A program made the position numbers and the translations under genes. Positions 1 through 9,678 of a DNA stretch of 64,000 bases are shown one piece after another. The notes under the pieces are model-generated. The model was not told the origin of the DNA. It saw only the letters and a program-made list of their open reading frames with translations, and searched no databases. Positions within the stretch are counted from its first letter, which is position 1. The number at the start of each line of letters is the position of its first letter. Where the stretch lies: NCBI RefSeq assembly GCF_023156505.1, contig NZ_JALNMJ010000007.1, forward strand, positions 1 to 64,000, given 5' to 3'. This stretch comes from Roseibium sediminicola. Lineage in GTDB: Bacteria; Pseudomonadota; Alphaproteobacteria; Rhizobiales; Stappiaceae.

Positions 1-3000
1 GAATTCGCCACGGGCGGCGAATATACCGGTGTGACCGCGTTTGCGGACGATCCGGATGTCACTGATGTCGTTTCCTACGAAATCACCGGTGGAGATGACC
101 GTTTCGAGATCGACCCGGATACAGGTGAGATCACGGTCAAATCCGGCTCTTCGTTTGATGCCGAGACGGAAAGCTCTGCCGACGTCCAGGTGACGGCGAC
201 CTCGACCGACGGCTCAACGTCAGTTGGCACCTTCACCATTACTATCGGCGACGAGAATGAATTCCCGATCGGCCCGGTTGCCGACGACGACGCCGCCGTC
301 AATCATGTTTCCGAGTTTGCGACCGGCGGCGAATATACCGGCGTGACCGCGTTCGCGGACGATCCGGACGTGACCGACGTTGTTTCCTATGAAATCACCG
401 GCGGCGACGACCGTTTCGAGATCGACCCGGATACCGGAGAAATCACGGTGAAGGCGGGTTCCAGCTTCGATGCGGAGACGGAAAGCTCTGCCGATGTTGA
501 AGTGACGGCGACGTCGACCGATGGTTCGACCTCCGTCGGCACGTTCACCATTTGCATCACCGACGAGAACGAGTTCCCGATCGGCCCCGTGACCGACAGC
601 GACACAACGACCAATGCGGTCTCGGAATTTGCTACGGGCGGGGAATATTCCGGCGTGACCGCGTTCGCGGACGACCCGGACGTGACCGACGTGGTTTCGT
701 ATGAAATCACCGGCGGCGACGATCGCTTCGAGATCGATCCGGACACAGGTGTCATCACCGTGAAAGCCGGCTCGGCCTTCGACCACGAGACCGATGACAG
801 CGTCGACGTCCAGGTCACCGCGACATCCACCGACGGCTCAACGTCGACCGGCACCTTCTCGATCGACATTACCGACGGCAACGAACCGCCGGATCTGGTG
901 ATCTGTCTGGAAGATGGCCAACTCATCATCAACGGCAGCTTCGAGACCTACGACGGGCCTCACGGCGGCGGTGCAGGCACCGGCTGGTACGAGAACCCGA
1001 ATTCCATCGACGGCTGGACCTATAACAATGTCGATGTCCACGAAGCCGGTCACAACAATTTTGGTGCGACTGACGGTGGCCATCACCTGGATCTCGCCGC
1101 GCGGACCAATGGCTGGATCTCGCAGCAGATCGAAGGCCAGCTCGATGGTCAGGTCTATCAGCTGTCCTTCGACATGAAATCGCGCGGCAGCGAAGGCCAG
1201 AGCGTTGCGGAGGTCTACTGGAACGGCGAGCTGATCGATACCATTGATCCGGCAACAACCGGCGACGGCTGGCAGACCTTCACATTCAATGTGGTCGGCG
1301 GCTCCGGCGACGGTTCCAACACGCTGACCTTCGTTGAAATTGGCTCCGACAACAATGGCGGCACGCTGATCGACAGCGTCGCGATGGTGCCTGACAACCG
1401 CATCGCGGTGGTCGAGGAATTCTATGGTGCGGAAATCGCGCCGATGCAGGTCTTTGACCCGGATGTCGGCGACACCCACACCTTCTCCCTCTCCGACGAC
1501 CGGTTCGAAGTCGTGGTGTCCGGCGACAAATACGTCCTGAAACTCAAGGACGACCAGGCCTTTGATTACGAAACCGAAACCCAGGTGACCGTGGATGTGA
1601 CCGTGACCGATTCCGGCGGTCTGTCTGATACGGAAACCGTTGTCATTGATGTGCTCGACATCGACGAGAATGTCGGCCCCGTCGGTCCTGTCATCGACAG
1701 CGACAACACACTCAACAGCGTCGCCGAGAACGGTGCGGGCGGCGAATATGTCGGCATCACGGCCTTTGCCGAGGATCCCGACAGCGGCGACACGGTGACG
1801 TATTCGATCACGGACGACCGCTTCGAGATAGACCCGGATACTGGCGTGCTCACCGTCAAGGATGGTGTCAGCTTTGACTATGAAGCCATTCAGAGCGTCG
1901 ATGTCGAAGTCACAGCGACCTCCAGCGATGGCTCTACCTCGACGGGAACGTTCACGGTTAACATCACCGATGTGAACGAGGCACCGGATCTGGACTTCGA
2001 TCCGGAGCTTGGCCCGGGCACGTCCGTGACCCTGACCTTCGTCTCGGAACAGGCAGGCTACAGCAACTCGCTCGGCGTCTTCTACATGGATGGCAACGGC
2101 AATCCGATCGGTGGCGAGATTGTCTGGGTGAACCAGAACGAACTCACTCCGGGCGACACCGCGACCATCTACCTGGAGGGCGTGGAGGCCAGTGAAATCG
2201 GCTATTTCATCATTCCGGACGGTGCCGACTACAACACTCTGGCCAGTGGCGATGAGGTGACGTTCCAGAAGGACGGCGACGGCAACTGGCAGGCGGTTCT
2301 GAACGGCACGCCGCTGACCGGCAAGGACGGCAATGTGTTCTTCTCCGGAGACGGTTCGCTCAATCCGGATGGTTATGACTACACCGTGGAAAGCGGCATC
2401 AGGATCGGCTTTGAAGATCTGGCCGGCGGCGGCGACGAAGACTTCGACGACGTCGTATTCGACCAGACCAGCCAGGAAACCGATGCCCATGCGGCGGTTT
2501 ATGAAGAGCAGTTCGGTGCCGAGGTCGGCGGCCTGTCCGTATTCGATCCGGATGTCGGCGACACGCACACGTTCACCGTTTCCGACGACCGCTTCGAAGT
2601 CGTCGAGCTGAACGGCGAATATGTCCTCAAGCTGAAAGACGATCAGAAACTCGACTACGAGACCGAGACCCAGGTCACCGTCGACGTGACGGTGACGGAT
2701 GCCGGCGGTCTGTCGGATACGGAAACCATTGTCATCGACGTTCTGGATGTCGATGAGAACGACGGGCCGGTCGGTCCGGTAAGCGACACGGACAGCGACC
2801 AGAATTTCGTCCAGGAAAATTCCGGTGGCGGCACGGTGGTCGGCGTGACGGCCTTCGCGGAAGATCCGGATGCGGGCGACACGGTGACCTATTCGATCAC
2901 CGACGACCGCTTCGAGATCGATCCAGACACCGGCGTGATCACGGTCGCGAACGGCGCGGTGATCGACCAGGAGACGACGCCGCATATCGATATCGAAGTC

Positions 3001-6000
3001 ACGGCGACCTCGAGCGACGGCTCCACCTCGACCGGCACCTTCCGTGTCGAGATTGGCGATGAAAACGAGTTCAGCATCGGTCCGGTCACGGATATCGACG
3101 GCGACCGGAATTTCGTCCAGGAGAACTCAGCTGGTGGCACGGTGGTCGGTGTGACGGCGTTTGCGAGCGATCCGGATGCGGGCGACACGGTGACATACTC
3201 AATCACCGACGACCGCTTCGAGATCGACCCGGATACCGGCGTGATCACCGTTGCGGACGGTGCCGTCATCGACCATGAGGCAACGCCCTTTATCGACATC
3301 GAGGTCACGGCAACCTCGACGGACGGCTCGACCTCGAGCGGAGCCTTCCGGATCACGGTGGGCGACGAATGCGAGTTCAGCATCGGTCCGGTCACCGACA
3401 TCGATGCCACCGGCAATTCCATCTCGGAAACCGCGACCGGCGGCGAGCTGGCCGGGATCACGGCCTTCGCAACCGATCCGGATGCGAGTGACACGGTTAC
3501 CTATCAGCTCAGCGGCGACGGCCGGTTCGAGATCGATGAGACAACCGGCGTCATCAAGGTGGCGGACGGTGCCAGCTTCGACGCGGAAACGGAGCCGTCG
3601 ATCGACCTCACGGTCACGGCGACCTCGACCGACGGATCGTCTTCAAGCGCGACCTTCACGGTCGATGTTGTCGACGGCAACGAGGCGCCAGACCTGATCG
3701 TGCACCTGGAAAACGGTGCCAGGCAGTTCGTGGTCAATGGCAGCTTCGAGATCTTCGACGGCCCGCATGGCGGCGGAACCGGTACCGGCTGGTACCAGAA
3801 CCCGAATTCCATCGACGGCTGGACCTACAACAATGTCGACGTCCACGAAGCCGGTCACAATAATTACGGTGCGACGGACGGTGGCCATCACCTGGATCTG
3901 GCAGCACGGACCAATGGCTGGGCGTCACAGCAGATCGAAGGTCAGCTGGACGGCCAGGTCTATCATCTGTCCTTCGACATGAAATCGCGTGGCGGCGCAG
4001 GCCAAAGCGTTGCGGAAGTCTATTGGAACGGCGAGTTGATCGGCACGATCGATCCGGCAACCACGGGCTCCGGCTGGCAGACCTATGACTTCGACATTGT
4101 CGGCGGCTCCGGCGACGGCTCCAACACGCTGACCTTTGTCGAGATCGGCTCCGACAACAACGGCGGCGCGCTGATTGACAGCGTCTCGATCGTCTCCGAC
4201 AACCGCACCGCGGTGGTCGAGGAGTTTTACGGCGCGGATATCGCACCGCTGTCGGTAATCGATCCGGATGTCGGCGATACCCACACCTTCACGGTCTCCG
4301 ACGATCGCTTCGAGGTGGTGGTTTCCGGCGACAAGTATCTGCTGAAACTCAAGGACGACCAGGCCTTCGACTACGAAACGGAGACTCAGGTCACCGTCGA
4401 GGTCACGGCGACCGATCAGGGCGGCCTGTCCGACACCGAGATCGTGGTCATCGACGTCATCGACATCGACGACACCAACACGCCGATCGGTCCGATCACG
4501 GATACCGACGCCACAGCCAACATGGTCGTTGAAAACGCGGCCGGCGGCACGGTGGTCGGCATCACCGCCTTCGCGGATGATCCGGACGCCGGTGACACTG
4601 TGACCTATTCGATCAACGACGACCGGTTCGATATAGATCCGGACACTGGTGTGATCACGGTCGCGGACGGCGCCGTCATCGATTATGAGGCAAATTCTCA
4701 TATCTACGTTGACGTCACGGCGACCTCGACGGACGGCTCTTCGACCTCGAAGACCTTCCGGATCGACATCGACGACGAAAACGAGTGCAGCATCGGTCCG
4801 GTGACCGACAGCGACAACACGCTCAACAGCGTTGCCGAGAACGGTGCAGGCGGCGAATATGTCGGCATTACGGCCTTCGCGGAGGATCCCGACAGCGGCG
4901 ATACCGTGACCTATTCGATCACGGACGATCGCTTCGAGATCGATCCCGATACCGGTGTGCTCAGCGTCAAGGATGGTGTCAGCTTCGACTATGAAGCCAT
5001 TCAGAGCGTTGATGTCGAGGTCACAGCGACTTCCAGCGATGGTTCCACCTCGACGGGCACGTTCACGGTCAACATCACCGATGTGAATGAGGCACCGGAT
5101 CTGGACTTCGATCCGGAGCTTGGCCCGGGCACGTCCGTGACGCTGACCTTTGTCGAGGAACAGGCCGGTTACAGCAACTCGCTCGGCGTCTTCTATATGG
5201 ATGGCAACGGCAATCCGATCGGCGGCGAGATCGTCTGGGTCAACCAGAACGACCTTACCCCGGGCGACACCGCGACCATTTACCTGGAGGGTGTGGAATC
5301 GGCTGAAATCGGATATTTCATCATTCCGGACGGCGCCGACTACAACGCGCTGGCCAGTGGCGACCAGGTGACATTCCAGAAGGACGGCAATGGCAACTGG
5401 CAGGCAGTGCACAATGGCACACCGCTCACCGGCAAGGATGCCAATGTGTTCTTCTCCGGCGACGGCGCGCTCAACCCGAACGGCTACGACTATACGGTCG
5501 AGAGCGGCATCAGGATCGGCTTTGAAGACATTGCCGGCGGCGGAGACGAGGACTTCGACGATGTGGTCTTCGACCAGACCACCCAGGAGACCGATGCGCA
5601 TGCGGCGGTCTACGAGGAACAGCTCGGCGCCGAGGTCGGTACGCTCTCGGTGTTCGATCCGGATGTCGGCGACACGCATACCTTCACCGTCTCCGACGAC
5701 CGCTTTGAGGTGGTCGCGCAGAATGGCGAATACGTGCTCAAGCTGAAGGACGATCAGGCCCTCGACTACGAGACCGAAACCCAGGTCACGGTAGATGTGT
5801 CGGTGACGGACGTCGGCGGCCTGTCGGATACGGAAACCATTGTCATCGATGTTCTTGATGTCGAGCCGGAAGACGGTCACTCACCGCCGGACTTGATTGT
5901 TGGTGATGCATGCAACGATCACAACTACATCAAGAACGGTTCGTTTGAGGTGTTTGAATCCTCGGGCAAGGAAAGTGGTTCCGGTGACGCCATTTGGTAT

Positions 6001-7911
6001 GGCGACGCCGATGTAGCCTACTGGAAAACAAGCTACACCGACATTCACAGCTCAGGCTGGGAAGGTCTCGGGACCACCGATGGCGATCACCGTCTTGATC
6101 TCGCCAACGACAAGAAAAACGGCAAGGCCTACCAGAAGATCGAGGATCTGGAAGAAGGAGATACCTATACCTTGTCTGTCGACATCAGGCACCGCGGCGA
6201 AGACGGTGATGCCGCTGTCGAGATTTACTGGAGCGGTAAACTTATCGATACCGTTGTTCCTCTCGAGCAAGGAGAAGGTTGGCACACCTACACTTACCAG
6301 GTAGTTGCGAGTGACAAATACGACAAGCTCGAGTTCAAGGAAGTTGGCGAGAGCAATTACAAGGGTACGCAGATCGACAACGTTTGCCTGACGGATGCTG
6401 AAGGTATCCACGTGACGGAAAACGTGGCAGGCGCCCAAATTGTTGAGCTTTCCGTGGTTGATCCCGATGTAGGAGACACCCACACCTTCAGTCTGACGGA
6501 CAATCGGTTCGAGGTTGTCGAAGACGGCGCGGGCTATGTTCTGAAACTGAAGGACGGCATTTCGCTGGACTACGAAACAGAGCAATCCGTCACGTTGGAC
6601 GTGACTGTTACAGACAGCACGGGTCTTTCGGACACTGAAACTGTAACGATAAAGGTCATTGATGTGGAGCCGGAAGACCCGGTCAACAACAATGCGCCGA
6701 TCGGTCCGGTGCGCGACACGGACACCGCTCAGAACCTGGTGGCTGCGACAGCGGCAGCAGGCATGGTGGTCGGTCTGACGGCGTTTGCCCAGGATGCGGA
6801 TGCCGGCGATACGGTGACCTATGCCATCGATGACGATCGCTTCGACATCGATGAGGATACGGGCGTCGTCACAGTCGCGGATGGGGCAGCGCTGATCCAG
6901 GGCGAAACCATCAACGTCACCATCACGGCGACGTCGAGCGATGGTTCTGAGTCCAGCGCGGTCTTCCCGATCGAGGTCGAATCCTGCGGTACGGACAATT
7001 CGCCGCCGGATCTGATTGTCGGTGCAGCGATCTACGAGCCGCCCAAGTCCGGTGGTCACTACGACGATCATCACGATGATCACCATGGCCATCACCACGA
7101 CGGAAAGAAAGGAAGGCATGACCATGACGATGATGATGTCAAACCGCATGGTCATACCGACGACGAGGGTGGTTACTTCGTACCGGAAAACGAGGCCGGG
7201 GTGGAGCTTGTGCAGCTGTCCGTCGTCGATCCGGATGTCGGTGATACCCACACCTTCACGGTGTCCGACGAGCGGTTCGAGGTTGTCTCCGACGGCGACA
7301 ATTACCTGCTGAAACTGAAAGACGACGCCGCGGTCGATTACGAAACCGAGCAGAGCATCACCCTGGACGTCACGGCGACGGACAGTGGCGGTCTCTCCGA
7401 TACGGAGACGATCACGCTGGATGTCTTGGATGCGGATGAAAATGCCATTTGCGAAACCGGAACCCGCGGTGGCGACACGATCGTCGGTGGCGATTTCGGC
7501 GACGCGATCTATGGCCTCGGCGGAAACGACATTCTGCTTGGACAGGGTGGCAATGACAGTCTCCACGGCGGATCCGGCGACGATATCATTCGCGGCGGCA
7601 CCGGCGACGACCTGATGGTTGGCGGAGACGGATCGGACCTGTTCACCTATATGCTCGGCGATGGCCACGATTCGGTCTATGGCGGTGCAGGCGGCAACTG
7701 GATCGACATTGTCGACCTGGCCAACGCACCGGACGGAACGGCACTCGGCGACTATGGAACCGACTGGTCGATCACCATGACCGAAGGATCGATCGAAGAA
7801 GTGAATGCCCTTGGCGGCGAGATCACCCTGTCGCAGGATGCCGGCGGTTATATCGAGCTTGCCGATGGCGGCCGGATCGATTTCTCCGACCTGGAAGGCA
7901 TTCAGTACTAA
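1..7911 (+). CDS. Giant RTX/cadherin-repeat adhesin, type I secreted (5' partial)
   Basis: The reading frame is open from base 1, so the N-terminus lies outside; about 2636 residues are visible. Most of it is cadherin-like units of about 104 residues (frame starts at 1, 313, 625) with the pattern FADDPD...DDRFEIDPDTG...VTATSTDGSTS...ITDENE, acidic and Asp-rich as in Ca-dependent folds. Interspersed are three DUF642/galactose-binding-like modules (about 922-1395, 3718-4200, and a divergent one 5920-6405; NGSFE..GW..LDLA) and two DUF4114-like modules (about 2017-2470 and 5125-5580; GFEDLAGGGDEDFDDVVF). A His/Asp-rich stretch lies at 7042-7170. RTX nonapeptides of GGxGNDxL type span about 7462-7690, followed by an acidic, non-cleaved C-terminal secretion signal. 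Role inferred: surface attachment or biofilm protein exported by a T1SS. Convergent with a tolC-like gene; the ABC and adaptor components are not in the window. Confidence 0.93.
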   Translation, partial: EFATGGEYTGVTAFADDPDVTDVVSYEITGGDDRFEIDPDTGEITVKSGSSFDAETESSADVQVTATSTDGSTSVGTFTITIGDENEFPIGPVADDDAAVNHVSEFATGGEYTGVTAFADDPDVTDVVSYEITGGDDRFEIDPDTGEITVKAGSSFDAETESSADVEVTATSTDGSTSVGTFTICITDENEFPIGPVTDSDTTTNAVSEFATGGEYSGVTAFADDPDVTDVVSYEITGGDDRFEIDPDTGVITVKAGSAFDHETDDSVDVQVTATSTDGSTSTGTFSIDITDGNEPPDLVICLEDGQLIINGSFETYDGPHGGGAGTGWYENPNSIDGWTYNNVDVHEAGHNNFGATDGGHHLDLAARTNGWISQQIEGQLDGQVYQLSFDMKSRGSEGQSVAEVYWNGELIDTIDPATTGDGWQTFTFNVVGGSGDGSNTLTFVEIGSDNNGGTLIDSVAMVPDNRIAVVEEFYGAEIAPMQVFDPDVGDTHTFSLSDDRFEVVVSGDKYVLKLKDDQAFDYETETQVTVDVTVTDSGGLSDTETVVIDVLDIDENVGPVGPVIDSDNTLNSVAENGAGGEYVGITAFAEDPDSGDTVTYSITDDRFEIDPDTGVLTVKDGVSFDYEAIQSVDVEVTATSSDGSTSTGTFTVNITDVNEAPDLDFDPELGPGTSVTLTFVSEQAGYSNSLGVFYMDGNGNPIGGEIVWVNQNELTPGDTATIYLEGVEASEIGYFIIPDGADYNTLASGDEVTFQKDGDGNWQAVLNGTPLTGKDGNVFFSGDGSLNPDGYDYTVESGIRIGFEDLAGGGDEDFDDVVFDQTSQETDAHAAVYEEQFGAEVGGLSVFDPDVGDTHTFTVSDDRFEVVELNGEYVLKLKDDQKLDYETETQVTVDVTVTDAGGLSDTETIVIDVLDVDENDGPVGPVSDTDSDQNFVQENSGGGTVVGVTAFAEDPDAGDTVTYSITDDRFEIDPDTGVITVANGAVIDQETTPHIDIEVTATSSDGSTSTGTFRVEIGDENEFSIGPVTDIDGDRNFVQENSAGGTVVGVTAFASDPDAGDTVTYSITDDRFEIDPDTGVITVADGAVIDHEATPFIDIEVTATSTDGSTSSGAFRITVGDECEFSIGPVTDIDATGNSISETATGGELAGITAFATDPDASDTVTYQLSGDGRFEIDETTGVIKVADGASFDAETEPSIDLTVTATSTDGSSSSATFTVDVVDGNEAPDLIVHLENGARQFVVNGSFEIFDGPHGGGTGTGWYQNPNSIDGWTYNNVDVHEAGHNNYGATDGGHHLDLAARTNGWASQQIEGQLDGQVYHLSFDMKSRGGAGQSVAEVYWNGELIGTIDPATTGSGWQTYDFDIVGGSGDGSNTLTFVEIGSDNNGGALIDSVSIVSDNRTAVVEEFYGADIAPLSVIDPDVGDTHTFTVSDDRFEVVVSGDKYLLKLKDDQAFDYETETQVTVEVTATDQGGLSDTEIVVIDVIDIDDTNTPIGPITDTDATANMVVENAAGGTVVGITAFADDPDAGDTVTYSINDDRFDIDPDTGVITVADGAVIDYEANSHIYVDVTATSTDGSSTSKTFRIDIDDENECSIGPVTDSDNTLNSVAENGAGGEYVGITAFAEDPDSGDTVTYSITDDRFEIDPDTGVLSVKDGVSFDYEAIQSVDVEVTATSSDGSTSTGTFTVNITDVNEAPDLDFDPELGPGTSVTLTFVEEQAGYSNSLGVFYMDGNGNPIGGEIVWVNQNDLTPGDTATIYLEGVESAEIGYFIIPDGADYNALASGDQVTFQKDGNGNWQAVHNGTPLTGKDANVFFSGDGALNPNGYDYTVESGIRIGFEDIAGGGDEDFDDVVFDQTTQETDAHAAVYEEQLGAEVGTLSVFDPDVGDTHTFTVSDDRFEVVAQNGEYVLKLKDDQALDYETETQVTVDVSVTDVGGLSDTETIVIDVLDVEPEDGHSPPDLIVGDACNDHNYIKNGSFEVFESSGKESGSGDAIWYGDADVAYWKTSYTDIHSSGWEGLGTTDGDHRLDLANDKKNGKAYQKIEDLEEGDTYTLSVDIRHRGEDGDAAVEIYWSGKLIDTVVPLEQGEGWHTYTYQVVASDKYDKLEFKEVGESNYKGTQIDNVCLTDAEGIHVTENVAGAQIVELSVVDPDVGDTHTFSLTDNRFEVVEDGAGYVLKLKDGISLDYETEQSVTLDVTVTDSTGLSDTETVTIKVIDVEPEDPVNNNAPIGPVRDTDTAQNLVAATAAAGMVVGLTAFAQDADAGDTVTYAIDDDRFDIDEDTGVVTVADGAALIQGETINVTITATSSDGSESSAVFPIEVESCGTDNSPPDLIVGAAIYEPPKSGGHYDDHHDDHHGHHHDGKKGRHDHDDDDVKPHGHTDDEGGYFVPENEAGVELVQLSVVDPDVGDTHTFTVSDERFEVVSDGDNYLLKLKDDAAVDYETEQSITLDVTATDSGGLSDTETITLDVLDADENAICETGTRGGDTIVGGDFGDAIYGLGGNDILLGQGGNDSLHGGSGDDIIRGGTGDDLMVGGDGSDLFTYMLGDGHDSVYGGAGGNWIDIVDLANAPDGTALGDYGTDWSITMTEGSIEEVNALGGEITLSQDAGGYIELADGGRIDFSDLEGIQY
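1693..2770 (+). repeat. Copy 1 of a long internal duplication in the adhesin gene
   Basis: A cadherin unit, the DUF4114-like module and the following cadherin unit recur nearly unchanged 3111 bases downstream (about 4804-5870), with few substitutions at DNA level. Conserved protein landmarks in both copies include SDNTLNSVAENGAGGEYVGI and GTSVTLTF. Confidence 0.85.
4804..5870 (+). repeat. Copy 2 of the long internal duplication in the adhesin gene
   Basis: Partner of 1693-2770. The same module order (cadherin unit, DUF4114-like module, cadherin unit) is present with high DNA identity. Such long in-gene repeats can recombine and can confuse short-read assembly. Confidence 0.85.
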
Positions 7912-7929
7912 CCGGCTCGCCGGCAACAC

Positions 7930-7966
7930 AAAAAAAAGGGCGGGTCCGACTGGGCCCGCCTTTTTT
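7930..7966. terminator. Bidirectional intrinsic terminator between adhesin and tolC-like gene
   Basis: A 9-bp GC stem (GGCGGGTCC at 7939-7947, GGGCCCGCC at 7952-7960, one G-T wobble) with a 4-base loop is flanked by A8 (7930-7937) and T6 (7961-7966). It can therefore terminate both the adhesin (+) and the convergent outer membrane channel gene (-). Confidence 0.9.
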
Positions 7967-7981
7967 GTTGCCTTGGGGGCG

Positions 7982-9484
7982 TTACTGGATCGGGGGCAGA
8001 GGCTGGGTGTCGATCACCACGACGGGCTCTCCGACCGGTTCCGACGTTGCCACCTCGATCACGCCGGACTGGAACGGATCGTTTTCGGTCGGCCCGAGGC
8101 GCAGGTCCCAGGTGTTGAATTCCGGCATGATGCGCGGAATCGGGTCCGGACGTTCCTCGACAATCGAGAAATGTTGCGGGGCAAGGCGGCCAACATTGGC
8201 CAGAAGGAAAAAGTCGGCGATACGGGCATCATAGCGGGCACGGACATAATCGACCTGGCTGAGCAGCAGCTCGCGTTCCCCGTCCAGGACATCCAGAAGA
8301 GAGCGCTGGCCGCTGTCGAATTCCACCTGCAGGCCCTTGACCGCGCGGCGGTTGGCGTCGATGGCGCGCTGGCCGGCCTTGGCGCGCAGGCGCGAGGCGG
8401 CCCGTTGTTTCATCGCCCGGATCACGTTTTCCTTGATGATCTGCTGCGTGTCGTCCAGCTCGTATTCCGTTTGCGAGGCGGTGTATTTGGCGCGCTTGAC
8501 CGAGGCGATGTTGCGCCCGCCGGTAAAGATCGGAGCGGTAACCCGGACACCGAAGCGGAAATCCTCTTCATCTCGGTTGCCGAGATTGCCGCGATAGCCG
8601 TTTTCCCATTCGCTTTCGAGGGTCACGCGCGGCAGCATGTCGCCGACCGCGGCGCGGGCCGCGTAGCGGGCGGCGCGGGCGTCATTGGTCGCCGCCCGGA
8701 TGGACGGGTTGTTCTGATAGGCGACGGAGATGGCGTCGTCGAGGCCGGCGGGCTCTATCGATTTGGGGATCCCCGGCCAGCCGAGCTTGCCGGGTTTTTG
8801 TCCGGTCAGGCGCTCATAAAGCGCCTCGGAAGCTTCCAGGTCGCCCACCGCCTGGTCCTTGTTGCCTTGTGCTTCCGCCAGACGGGCCAGGGCCTGTTCG
8901 ATGTCGGTGCGGGTGGCGTCACCCGATTTGTAGCGCGCGCGTGCGGCTTTGACTTCGCGATGCACCACGTTGGTGTAGTCTTTCAGGCGCGCAAGAATGC
9001 CCCGGTCGCGGACCACGCGGAGATAGGCATCGGCCGTGTTGAACAGCAGGGTCTGTTCGACACCGATCAACTGATTGCGGCCGGAATTCGCTTCTTCATG
9101 AGCCTGGTTCAGCCGGTTGACCCCGGCAAAGCCCTGGAACACGGTCTGGGACATGGAAATGCCGAGCTCGTGGAAGAAGGCGCGGTCGCTTGTGCCGCTG
9201 CGTGTCTTGAAGGCGTTGTGCTCGCCGAGATAGTTCCCGGTCACCGTGGGCAGAAACTCCGATCTTGCCGTCCAGATGCCCTGGTTGGTTGCCTGGTATT
9301 TCGACCGTTCCGCCTTGAGGCCCGGATTGATGGCGTAGGCTGCCGCCATGGCCTCTTCAAGGGACGTCGCGGATGCAGGCACACTGGCAATGCTCAAACT
9401 GATCAACGAGGCACCCGCCAGGAGCCTGGCAAGGCCGGTCCGGGCGATGTGCATCAGTTTGGTTGTGGCAAAGAAGGTTGTCAT
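7982..9484 (-). CDS. tolC: TolC family outer membrane efflux/type I secretion channel
   Basis: A 500-residue protein, the usual size for TolC. The N-terminus has a signal peptide ending ASVPASA, then the first helix SLEEAMAAAYAINPGLKAER that is typical of the OEP repeat. Two OEP halves are visible, the second opening again with LDDAISVAYQNNPSIRA around residue 250. The motif DVLDGERELLLSQVDYVRARYD near residue 420 is the characteristic end of the second coiled-coil helix (DVLDAQRELFDAR in relatives). In the cell it forms the trimeric outer membrane channel used by type I exporters. It lies tail to tail with the RTX adhesin, so it is the plausible outer membrane partner for that protein, although TolC also serves other pumps. 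An AGGTG ribosome site precedes the chosen ATG. Confidence 0.9.
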   Translation of the reverse strand: MTTFFATTKLMHIARTGLARLLAGASLISLSIASVPASATSLEEAMAAAYAINPGLKAERSKYQATNQGIWTARSEFLPTVTGNYLGEHNAFKTRSGTSDRAFFHELGISMSQTVFQGFAGVNRLNQAHEEANSGRNQLIGVEQTLLFNTADAYLRVVRDRGILARLKDYTNVVHREVKAARARYKSGDATRTDIEQALARLAEAQGNKDQAVGDLEASEALYERLTGQKPGKLGWPGIPKSIEPAGLDDAISVAYQNNPSIRAATNDARAARYAARAAVGDMLPRVTLESEWENGYRGNLGNRDEEDFRFGVRVTAPIFTGGRNIASVKRAKYTASQTEYELDDTQQIIKENVIRAMKQRAASRLRAKAGQRAIDANRRAVKGLQVEFDSGQRSLLDVLDGERELLLSQVDYVRARYDARIADFFLLANVGRLAPQHFSIVEERPDPIPRIMPEFNTWDLRLGPTENDPFQSGVIEVATSEPVGEPVVVIDTQPLPPIQ

Positions 9485-9678
9485 TGCAGCACCTGTTTGT
9501 TGTCTGCTCTTACGGTAAATTTTTATAGTTAATCAAAGGTAAGTTGATGGCAGGTTTTATGGTTAATATTTGTTAGTAATTACCAAGCGGAAGTTTGCGT
9601 TTTACTCGAATTGTGCGTTTACTGGTATTAATTACAAGGTGTAAAACTACAATGCGTCAAGACGTGCTCGTGGGGCTG

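Noticed and set aside
838-7929. Very long antisense open frames under the adhesin gene (for example 838-2985, 3925-5880 and 6052-7929, minus strand)
   Set aside because: They mirror the repeats and codon bias of the adhesin; composition is Arg/Val/Asp-rich without domains, signal peptides or ribosome sites.
7805-9532. 575-codon plus-strand frame crossing the adhesin end, the terminator and tolC
   Set aside because: It runs through an intrinsic terminator and is antisense to a clear TolC protein; GC-rich codon bias explains the open frame.
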